Of a stretch of 64,000 bases of DNA, positions 29,040 to 39,900 are shown piece by piece. The stretch's first letter is position 1. Every line of letters starts with the position of its first letter. The stretch comes from Axinella damicornis (taxonomy: Eukaryota; Porifera; Demospongiae; Axinellida; Axinellidae): the NCBI GenBank assembly GCA_963931865.1, contig OZ007510.1, forward strand, positions 6,797,399 to 6,861,398. Reading direction: 5' to 3'. The notes under the pieces were generated by a model. That model ran no database searches. It saw only the letters and a program-made list of their open reading frames with translations, and was not told where the DNA came from. Made by a program: the position numbers and the translations under genes.

Positions 29040-29700
29040 AATGAAAAGTCACGAAAAGCATCTTCAAGAAATCAACCGAAAAGTCGTAGTCTCAGTGGGA
29101 GATGGGAACTGCTCAATCTCAATGGGGCTACTTGGCACTGAAACCAGAGGTATTCACTAAGCTTTGCAGTGTAATCCATGCAGATCGCTTCAGCAACACT
29201 GTCAACGTATGAGTAAACAAGGAATATGGGGATCTACTGTAGAGTTGATAGCTACAGCAACTGCGTTTCAGGTTCCAGTCTATGTGTTCTGTCAACCACG
29301 CTTTCCCAACAAAGAGTGCATGGAAATGGCTAAAGTATAAGGTAACGGAGGGGGTTTCCGGACAGTCTTTTGATTCCGGACACGCACTTCATGCCCCTCG
29401 CATTCGCTACGTTAGCAGTTCTTCCGAATTATGGTAAGTGCGCATGCATACCCTACCTTCGAACTTTCCAACGCTGTGCAGTTGTTAGCAAAAACTGCTT
29501 CTAGAGAGCGAAAGCTGGGGAGGTGTCCGGAAACCCCCTACTGTCCGGAAACCCCTTCCGTTACCTTAGACCCCGTACAACTTGCAACTTTAATAAGTTA
29601 TGAAGGCCGAATATGGAATCGAGCTTTCTTACCATAACCAGTCACACTTCAACTGCTTTGTTCCGCTGGATGCATCGGCTGCCACATGCACAGCCATGAC
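29040..29700 (+). pseudogene. OTU-type cysteine protease domain, broken
   Basis: OTU enzymes cleave ubiquitin chains. The segments in order, in different frames, are as follows. KVVVSVGDGNC (catalytic Asp/Cys box, normally GDGNCLFRA) ends 29109. EVFTKLCSVIHADRF is about 29151-29195. GIWGSTVELIATATAFQVPVYVFCQ is about 29219-29300, running to a stop at 29340. After the MITE, IELSYHNQSHFNCFV (about 29618-29660) holds the catalytic His. Two frame changes, loss of the residues after GDGNC and a MITE at 29340-29565 disable it. It lies inside the MULE TIRs, downstream of and on the same strand as the transposase, so it was probably cargo or a second element gene. Confidence 0.75.
29340..29565. mobile_element. 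TA-flanked MITE inside OTU domain
   Basis: AGGTAACGGAGGGGGTTTCC and the inverse ending CCGTTACCT, with inner GTTTCCGGACAGT repeats. TA lies on both sides (about 29338 and 29566), as for Tc1/mariner-type MITEs. End coordinates are good to a few bases. Confidence 0.7.
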
Positions 29701-29910
29701 AGCTAACTGTTAACATCTTCAACGTATCGAGACTAGTAAATATCAGTTCAATATTGTTGTATTGTTGTATAATTAGAAATTACTGCGTTTCCGGTTGATG
29801 ACGTAGTGCGGAATCCGTGCTGTACTTTACGAATACCTTAAAATTTTATGGTGGAGGCGTGTTGCCTCGAGGCTTGCTGTCAATGCTGAGCCTTTGGGCT
29901 GTTGTCTACA

Positions 29911-29953
29911 ATGGGAGAACACTACTTGAAAGGATTCCTTGAAAACAACTGAG
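29911..29953 (+). promoter_or_regulatory. leader exon end with 13-codon upstream ORF, gene 2
   Basis: uORF MGEHYLKGFLENN, TGA, then G and donor GTATGA. It differs from the gene 1/3 version at three residues and keeps its length and its position against the donor. The MULE right end lies 73 bp upstream, so the original promoter of gene 2 has probably been separated or replaced. Confidence 0.5.
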
Positions 29954-29996
29954 GTATGAATGAGATGGATATACATAAACTCAGTGGCGGATCCGG

Positions 29997-30012
29997 GGGG
30001 GGGGGGGGGGGG
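29997..30012. repeat. poly-G tract
   Basis: Run of 16 G preceded by GGATCC, in the intron between the gene 2 leader and first coding exon. Confidence 0.85.
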
Positions 30013-30307
30013 TTCCGAGGGTTCCATGGAACCCCTCTTTCAAGGAGAACCCAAAGATGTATTTTGATCAGACTGTACACGCAACGCAGAATAGTTTCAC
30101 TATTGAGTGGCGACATCAGGATGGTATCCTACTGCATGTGGAATGTATGTGTAAACTGACTGGTATGTACTCATCAGTCAGTAAACTACAGTACATCACC
30201 CACATAATTATGTATCACACTGGCTACAGTGAAGCTTGGTCAGCATACCATTCCCAGGATGTTCCCACATGAGTACATACCACACTGATGAGTACATGGT
30301 ATCCTAC

Positions 30308-30416
30308 TAGTCTCGTTCCCAGACCCAAACAACCCCAGCGAAGATCGCTTGCAGTATCTCGCGGGGATACTGCAAGCGATCTTCGCTGGGGTTGTTTGGG
30401 TCTGGGAACGAGACTA
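30308..30416. mobile_element. TAGTCTCG-family MITE, 109 bp, perfect 9-bp TSD
   Basis: TAGTCTCGTTCCCAGACCC.. folds on itself almost completely around CGATCTTCGCTGGGG. GTATCCTAC occurs at 30299-30307 and 30417-30425. Confidence 0.88.
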
Positions 30417-30457
30417 GTATCCTACTGCATGTGGAATGTATGTGTAAACTGACTGCA

Positions 30458-30974
30458 TAAATATTACAAGTAGCTGAGCTCGCTTCGCTCGCTCAGCTAC
30501 TTCCCCCTTGTTCGCCTCCCGTGCGTAATCCGGCGCCGGACAGCCCTCTGAAGAGCTGCTTCTCCCCGATTGCGTCCGCTTCAGCTGCTGCTCGCCGCTT
30601 GCGTCCGCTTCAGCTGCTGCTCCCGGGTCCGATTGCGGCACTGCTGCTCCCCGTTTGCCTCCGCCTCCAGCTGCTGCTCGCCGATTGCGCCCGCTTCAGC
30701 TGCTGCTCGCCGCTTTCGAATTTCATGATCAGCTGCTGCTCCCGATCGCGTCCGCTTAAGCGCTTCGACTGCTGCTCCCCGATTGCGTCCGCTTCAACTG
30801 CTGCTCGCCCAATTGCGTCCGCTTCGGCTCAATTGCATACTGGATTCCAGCCCATGCCCGGCGCCCGGGCCCAATGTTCTCGAACATTCATCTAGTCCCG
30901 CCCCACGAACATCCCACTTCCGTCACTCACACACACACACACACACAGACACGTAAAATCTTAATGTATTGATA
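30458..30974 (+). mobile_element. mobile element built on a 29-bp minisatellite, copy B
   Basis: Same architecture as 19540-20007. Comparison with genes 1 and 3 (GACTGCA|CACTCTTCCCTGTAG) shows it inserted about 10 bp upstream of the acceptor of the first coding exon of gene 2. It leaves CTCTTCCCTGTAG as the polypyrimidine tract. Confidence 0.65.
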
Positions 30975-30990
30975 CTCTTCCCTGTAGCAC

Positions 30991-33900
30991 ATGGCAGCAC
31001 CAGCTTCACACTATTATGAGCCACAGGCACGACATGGCCACTGCACTGCCTTTGTCAATGGAAAAATCTTTATGTATGGAGGTCGCATTATTGGGACCAG
31101 TCATACCCAACCTCCAACTGTGGTAGATGTGTTTGACCCAGCTACAGAAGAATGGGACCAGATTACCACCACCGGACCACCACCACCAGGGTTCATCTAT
31201 GCATCCTGCACTGTCATTGGTATATACCTGTACGTGTTTGGAGGACTGGATGGAATCAGCTTCTTCCACAGCATCCACCAGCTCAACACACACAGTCTAG
31301 AGTGGACTAAAGTAGATGATGTCAACCAGGGAGAAGCCCCAACGGCCAAGTGTGGTGCTGCCATGGTCTCATACAATGAAAGCATGCTCATCACAATCGG
31401 GGGATATGGGGTCATGGCGTATCACCGTCGCTCGGGAACAATGTATATTCTGGATCCAGATTATCCAGGTCACGCATATACAAATGAACTGGTGTGCTTC
31501 TATGTTGAATCAAGTGAGTTGTATGTTCATTCTCTTTGTGATCCTGGTTTTTGCCCAAACATCAGTAACTATGACGAAGCATTGGATTGTTCATGAGGGT
31601 AGTTTCATTGCTGTAATCTGATCTCAGTTCTAGACACTCATTGTTTGGGTACCAGGACTAGAATTTGTGAGGCTATTCAACTTTCTTACATGGGTTACCA
31701 GATTAGCCTTGCATTGTAACATATGTGCCGAGTCCATGTTAACTCCTAACTGCACACTCTGGGAAGAGCAAAGTGCAGGGTTATATGGATTTGCCATCTA
31801 ATGACTTGTACCAACAGCAACTCCGGACATCTAGGACATCCAAGGTTGTCCTTGGTACAGTCTGTGGGCATCACTATTACAATAGTTGTGCCCCATCAGT
31901 CCCAGGGACTACTTTGGACGTCCAAAGTTGTCCCTGACATGGTCTATGAGCACCACCATTCCCAGGTGCATGATGTCCTATCTGTCCCAGGGTTTTTGGA
32001 CATCCCAGGTTGTATCTGTGAGCATCACCACTTCCAGGTCCTTCTGTCCCAGGACAATTTTGGACATCCCAGGTCCCTGACATGGTCTGTGAGCATCACC
32101 GTTTTCAGGTACCACCTGTCTGTGTGACTTGCCAGGTTCTATTGTGGAACAAAGTGTACATGTCATGTTTTGGAACCTATGAGTAGGCGAAACGATGCAT
32201 CTTTGAAGGCAAACTGACACATGTAGCTATAGGCGGCCTGCAGGCACCACCCTTGCGGCAAATGAGAGCTTGCCGATCAAGGAAAGCGGCTCTCTCTTCG
32301 TGGTATTTGTGTGGGTTGCCCACCAATCCAGCCGATGCAGATCTCCTGGAATTTCTTGGGGGGCAGGCGAGTCTCCTGTCAAATAGAGTCAAGGATGAGG
32401 CCCAAGAACGGCGTGGTTGGGCCATCGACCTTCTCCATGGCAACTAGTGCTCCAAGTAGGATGGCAACGTGGAGGAAGCAGTGGAGGTGTTGAACACATT
32501 GGGGGGAGGAGGGTGGACTGGCCAGAAAGTAGTCATCGATCAAGGCGGATAAGTCATAGTTGTGTAACAGGCCAAAGGGGAGACAAGTATTGAAGTAGAA
32601 ACCCTCCTTCCAGTGCAGCAGTCCCCAGTTGGCTGGGTGCATGGGCACCATCCGGAAACCAGACTTCAAGTCCACTTTTGCCATGAGTCAGGGCTTCTTT
32701 TAGGGGAGGGGGGGGGGGGGGCATTCGCCCTTAGTGTCTCCAAGGCTCTATACCACAATGTTTTGTGTGTGGGCCTGGGTACAACCTAAATCGTCATAGC
32801 AATACTACATTGGAGTAAGCTGGTACCTGGACTGGATTGATCCCTAGGAACTCCCCTCTAGGCAGATCCTCTAAGACAGCTACATCCAGTATACCATGGA
32901 TGGCTTAACTACGTACACATGTATATATCCTCAGCTGTAACTACCTTTCAAGTACTGTACTTTATGATCGAGTTGGTAGACTCTACACATATACATACCG
33001 TATTACGTATGTAGGGATACAACCGACATGCAATGTATGGCAATAGTCTCGCGGGCCAGACGTTCTAGTATGACAATACAAAAATATCTCTCAAAATCTC
33101 AGAAGTTACTTATATACCACAAAGGTGACCGAAACTTTGCAATAGTATACGATCCCGTGCCCAGTACACGCTAATTTAGTGATTCACATCCAGGTAGCAC
33201 ATGCTGCACTGGCTTGAGCTGTAGCATGTGCCTATGGAGCGTTCTTGACTGGAGAATGCATGGAAATGTATGTCCTTGGCACATTTTGTGTGTTGTACGT
33301 CACTTATGGAATTTTGCCGTGTACACTTTCTGCATGCAACCTGGTGATTTTTGACAAGCCTACATAGGTGGTTGTGGTTTATTAAGTAGTTAGCCGTACC
33401 GGTTCCAATTTGCTTCTATGTACGGGCCTACAGTGTAATGATAGAACGTCATAAATGGGAGAATCTGTACTCTGGTTATTGGAGAGGACACCCTGGGAAG
33501 TCCTGGGGACATTCCAGGACTCACTGGATACTATGACCTGGGACTACACACATGCGTGTGAAGTGTGAGGGGACATCCTGGAAGTACTTTGTACCTGAGT
33601 GCAGTCTGCATGGTTACTGAAAGGGACTCCTGGAACATCCCAGGAAGTGTCTGAGTATGTTAGGAATACCCTGACAGTACGTCTTATCTACTTGTGGCAA
33701 AATGCACTTACACTTACTGCAGTGAATGTGTCTGTTGATTGCTCTCCTCCCAGGGACCTGGTCATCTCCACACACCACTGGCACTCCTCCACCCGCCTGT
33801 GCAGGCCACTCCTTCACGATGGTGGACCTGCACAGAGCTGTCCTGTTTGGGGGTGGACAACTACATCATCAGTTACCCAGCCATGTGTACATCCTGGATG

Positions 33901-36900
33901 TTCTGCAGTGGGTGAGTTCCACTATTTACTAACTCAAACTCAAAATGGGAATTCAACATGGTGTTGTACCTGTGGTGCAATTACCATACATCAGGAATTT
34001 TTTGTTTGTTAAAATATTAATATTTTTTGAGATTGCCTCAATTTACTGCGCAAAATTAATATACAAATAATAAGAGCATGGAGGGGGCGTGTGTTGCCTA
34101 GCTGGCACCAGGATACTGCCAAGGGGGCGTGTGTATTGCAGTGTTTGCGTGTGTCGGGAGCTCAGGAGGAGTTCAAGGTTGCAAACAGGCTGCTTCAGAA
34201 TACAAGAGAAGTCCGCAATACTATAGGTGGTCATTACGAGAGAAGTATGGTGAAGAGCCGTTACAGCAAAATGACAGTTTTGCTGCAGCAGTACGCATGT
34301 GTCACACATGCCACATGCGTACGTGTGACATGACCACGTGCTTGCAAGTATCTATGATCTAGCTAGTGTGAGTTTGAGAGCTGGAATATGATAGGCCATC
34401 CCTGAATCCGTTTAGTTTTTTTGGAGAAACCTTTTTGCTTTCTTGTACCTATTGAAAAGCATACTGAAATGTACATGTACTTGCCCTCTGCAAGGGTACG
34501 TCTGCACCACCCCCTCCATGGAATACACTTTTCATCTGCAGATGTGGACAACTATAGTTGGTGATGATCCTGTTTGGCCTGTACCTCGATCCGAACATTC
34601 TGCTGTCAGCCTTCATCACCTTGATAGTGGCCCTATACCCGACCCGGCCCTGATGGTGATGTGGGGACAGGCTAATGATGTGATCCTCAGTGACAGCTGG
34701 GTGTTTCAAGTCAATGTATGGCAATGGAGGAAGGTACTGTCATTGACGTAATTATGCATGTAGTACTGTGTGTATGTCAATACAGAGTTCCCACCACACA
34801 CATGCAGTAGTTGTGCTAATCACATACCACACTCATGTTCTCCAGGTCACACTTCCCAACACCCTCAAAGGCCGGTGCACTCACAGTACCACTGTAGTCC
34901 ACACTAGCTCCACTGCCAAGAAGCTGCTCATGTATGGAGGAATAGTTGAGCCCCCCTGGAACCCGAGAGACCTTAGCACCTACTTCCAAGTGGCAGAGAC
35001 TACTGTAGTAGACATTGGTGAGTGCATGGTCACCATATGACCACTTGCAAAAGTACCTCCTTCAGATGTTAGAATGACATCACTTCCATTTCTGGAGGGC
35101 AATTGAGGTCATAAGTTACTACAGTCTGTGTTCACTACAGTCTGTCACTCAGGGTTGTGCATGCCCAGAGTAATGGGATTGAAACATCAATTGTATATCA
35201 TAAGCAAACTTGTAGTCGTCACTTCTTCCCCGCAAACACTGTTGCGATTACCAAGAGTATCATCACAAGTTTGCTGTTCACTTTACTGAAGTACGTAGGT
35301 GGTATTTGGAGGGACTCACTTTCAGCAACTGGAGGCACTGGAGGCAGGGTTCAGTGTTGACCCTTGTGCGCTTCAACAACCAGTCCACTTCCACATTCCT
35401 ATGGAAACTGCAGAGAAAGGGAACAAGCTTGGCTTTCCATCTGCAGCATTCGTTTCTTTTTAGTGACGAATGCGACGTGTAAATAGCGATGTAGGTAACC
35501 TACCCTTGTCATGTACATCGCTACACAGCACTTATGGTACAGATGTCGGGGATTTATGGCAACACACTGACAGTAACTTGCATCTCAATAAAGTTACCAC
35601 TGAACCTCTATGGGAGTGGCTGAGTGCCAATTTTGTACCACAACATATCCATATCATGCAGTGTATAGTGTGTGTTAGGGATTCATGCAACATAAACCAA
35701 CCGAGTCCTCGGATGACAGGCCAAAGATGTACTGCATGTTTGCATACCTTATATGCACCTTATATGCACAGCTATACGTAACTCTACTTCAGTATGACTG
35801 ATGGGTTATTAGCTCCTTACATATATAAATTGCCCAGCCCTTAATTGGCCCCGCACACTTTCAGGATCACGTGACCTTCTGTGATTGTGATGATCACTTG
35901 GATGCGTTTGCTGAATGGTGGTTATTTAAACAGTGAATGACGGCCTTGCTGTTTGAATGTGAGAGAGAGAACAGAATAGGAAATTAAGTCATAATGTACA
36001 ACTGCTGCAGAAACCTCGTGATTCCAATTAATGTCCACCACATTTTCACTATTCCTACATTTCTCTCACATGCAAGCAGACTCACTGTTTAACCCTTTAA
36101 GTATGGAATCCTCTCCCCAACAGTACACATTTCATGCCCTCGGTAGTCAGTACCCATTTCATGCACTCAGCACACACCACAATTTGTAGATATACCCCTC
36201 TCCCACAGCATTAATTCTCTCCTCAGCTGGAGCCAGACTCGGTCACACGGAGAGCTTCCTCTGGCAATACTGCTAATGATATTCATGACCACCCACAAGC
36301 GCAGCAATTAGGAGTCAGTTGCAAAGGTGGAGGTCAGACCGATTCTCATCCAGGACCTCCCTAAACTTGCATGGACCGGATCTGAATGATGGCACATCAT
36401 ACACCATCAATGTGCACGTTTTCTTGAGGACCTGGGTGTCAAATATCCTTGGTGTGGTCTATGAATCTCATTAAATTCCGAAACGCCATGGGGGCTGTGC
36501 CCCCTACCCCCCACCTAGCAATGGAGGATCTAGGACCCTCTCTTTGCAAGTTTTATATTTCAGTGGGGGATTGTGCGCTGAAAACTGACCAATTTTTGTT
36601 AGTTCGGCTCAAAGAGTTGCCCTGAAGCCTGACTTTCTGTTACTTGGACTTAAAAGGGTTCATGATATTCATGGTTGGTGGTAATGTGATCTCAAGGTAG
36701 TGATGCACAACACAGTACAGAAGAGGAGCATTTGCGCAAGCTTGAGGAAGTACTCCAGCGGCTGCAGCATCATGGAGTGCTGTTGAAGGCATCCAAATGT
36801 GCATTCCTACAGGATTCTGTGGAATACCGAATACCTGGGTCACATACCTGGGTCACATACCTGGGTCACATACCTGGGTCACATTGTTGACAAGAAGGGC

Positions 36901-39900
36901 CTTCATACCATATTCCAGAAGGTTGAGGCTGTGAAGCTGGCTCCAGTGCCAAAGAATCAGCAGGACCTGCGTTCATTTTTGGGCCTGGTACACTATTATG
37001 GGAAATTCATAGCCTCACTTCTCCTACCGCTCAATGAGCTTCTGAAGGCCAGAAAGCTGTAGAAATGGTCTTCAGAATGTGAGCAAGCGTTCATTGCTGC
37101 AAAAGAGAAGTTGTCCCAAGCTCCCGTCTTAGCACATTTAGTGCCCTTGCGACTAGCCGGTGATGCTTCAGCTTTCGGTGTAGGGGCTGTACTTTCTCAT
37201 GTGTATCCTGATGGGACGGAGAGACCCATTGCATATGCATCCCGCACTCTCACCCCTAGTGAGCGGAATTATGGGAAAAGAAGCTCTCTCTCTGGTGTTT
37301 GGCATACGGAAGTTCCATCCATACCTCTATGGTCGGGAGTTTCAGCTGTTTATAAACCACAAACCATAATCTTGGGCCCCAAGACAGGAATTCCCTCTCT
37401 AGCCGCTGCTCGGCTCCAGCGTTGGGCACTTATTTTGTCGGCCTACAAGTATCAGATCCAATTCAGGCCCACCAAGGCACATGGAAATGCCAACGGTTTG
37501 TCCAGATTACCCCTGAAAAATGGTATGGGGTCTGTCTCGATCGGTGCCCATTTCCACTATCTATCAGATGGCTGCTTTACCAGTGACCTCAAAGCAGATA
37601 GCAGAAGCTACTCGTTGTCACCCAATTTTGTCCCATGTGCTGCACTACACAAAAGTTGGCTGACCTGCAGTGTTGAAGGAACAAACCATACAGCCTTATT
37701 GGTCCAAAAGGCATGAGTTGTCAGTGGAACAAGGGTGCCTCCTTTGGGGAATACGAGTCATTGTACCCGTCAAACTCCACAGGGTCAGGTACTCATGGAA
37801 CTGCACAAGAGCCACACTGGCATTGCCCGCATGAAGGCTGTTGCAAGAAGCTATGTCTGGTGGCCTGGGCTGGATGGCGACCTTGAGTCCTTGGTCAAAA
37901 GTTGCACTAAATGTCAATCGTGTCGGAGCACACCCGCGGTAGCACCACTCGATCCGTGGTTATGGCCGACTCAACCCTGGCAGCATATTCACATTGACTA
38001 CGCTGGTCCAATTGATGGAAAAATGATGTTGATGCCCACTCTAAGTGGCCGGAGGTCATAGAAATGTTCTCTACTACCTCTCAAGCAACAATTCATGCAC
38101 TAAGAAGCCTGTTTGCAACTTTTGGTCTTCCTCAACAAGTTGTATCTGACAACGGCCCGCAATTCACTTCTTCTGAGTTTGCTATGTTCTTGAAGAACAA
38201 TGGGGTGAAGCACATCAAAAGTTCCCCCTATCATCCCTCTACTAATGGCTTGGCAGAGCGATTTGTGAGGACTCTCAAGAATGCTATATATGAGGAGCAG
38301 TGATTTCAAGGAACCGCACCAGAAACTGATGAATTTCCTATTGTGCTACCGCACCACTCCTCATACTACTACCAATGAGTTGCCGTGCGAGTTGTTCCTC
38401 CAGCGGAAGCTTCGAACAAGGTTTGATCTGCTGAGGCTGGATCCCACCATTGCCATATCCCAGAAACAGGCAAACCAGAAGGATGGACATGACTCCCATT
38501 CTTAGAGGTGAGAGTTCTTCGTGGGTCAGAGAGTTTTGGCTCGGAATTTAAGAGATGGTCCTCGTTGGGTGTTGGGCACTGTTGTTGAGCGAAGGGGACC
38601 TTTGTCCTACCTAGTGTAGGTGGCTACTGGGGTATTATGGAGGAGGCATGTTGACCATCTCCTGGAGACTGCAGACAGTCCACAGGAAGAGACTGCTGAA
38701 CAGAACACTACACCAGACTTGGGGAACCCCGTCAGCTATTCTCCACCTTTGACTCTACCTGGGGATGTTCCTGCTGTGGTACCTGCTACGGAGTCTCCCT
38801 CTACTTTAGCCGAAGCTGCTGCTCTCTCCGATAATCAAGAACCGGCTGAGGAACTAGTGATTCCTCGTCAATCACAACTCCACCTCTGAGACGCTATCCT
38901 CAATGTGTGCGCAAACCCCCTGACCGATTCCACACTTGTACGTTGCTTTTCCCGAGGGTGAGAAGGAGATGTAGCATTTGGAACAATACATGGACAGCTA
39001 TGTTGTACATTGTTCTCAAAACCAGTTCAGTCCAGTCATGAAATATTGCAGGTGTATTCTCTCTATAAAATGCCTGTGTATGATTGTTGATGCAGTTCTG
39101 AATTCCAGTTGTACCAATATGCTGTCACTATAATCAAAGCTAAACTCTCTGACCCAGCTTTGAACTCTCAAAGTCACTACAAAAGGTCACATGCATGTTT
39201 AATCAGCTTGAACGGATGTGTTCTGTACATAGCTAGTAGCCTTATGAGACTCTTCTCTATCAGTCAGCTCGACCTGGGTCCACACTCCTGACCCCAAATT
39301 GAAAGTTGTAACCTTATCTGGCATATTTCCTCACTCACACAGAACCACCATCATCTGGTCAGGTGGGTGAGCCAGCAATTGCTGATGTCAAGCCAAAGTT
39401 GGAACCACCATCACCCGAAGATGAGAAACCCACACTTTCCAAGCTCAAAGTAGAGCCAGACTCACCCAGCAAGAAAGACATCAAATCCGAGGAAGTGAAA
39501 CCATCCAGCGACAGTAAAGAGGATGATCCAGACTTGGTGTGGAAAGAGGTTACACATCTTCGCAACGTTGTCGCCCATCAATGGAAGAAGATTGTGGAGT
39601 ATGAAGAAACCATACAGACATACAGTGAATCCCTACAAGGTGACTACTGGACAGTGGTTACACTGGGGTGTTCATTGTGAGGCTTTCGCCAGCCAGCTAC
39701 TGTCATGTCAGTGGAATTGTTCTTCCATTCTCTTCTGTACAGGACAGACTCTTCCTACATCAGAGCAGGCAGTTCAGACTGAAACGCCAGATGTGAGAAC
39801 CGCAGGTACATGTATGATTATTTGATTACATCATAAATGTAGACACATATACCTATATCTATACGGGCTCGTTGCACGGTGGGCGTGGCCAGACAATTTG

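Larger units (their letters stand above)
22787..29837 (+). mobile_element. complete Mutator-like (MULE) transposon, 7.05 kb
   Basis: 44-bp TIRs at 22787-22830 and 29794-29837 (GGT[C/A]TTCGTAAAGTACAGC.., 42 of 44 identical). They are flanked by the perfect 9-bp duplication TTAAAATTT (22778-22786 and 29838-29846). The element contains a multi-exon DDE transposase with SWIM zinc finger, and downstream an OTU domain. It sits just upstream of the gene 2 leader exon. Later insertions are a 2157-bp palindrome (23763-25919) and a TA-flanked MITE (29340-29565). Frame breaks suggest it is no longer active. Confidence 0.9.
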
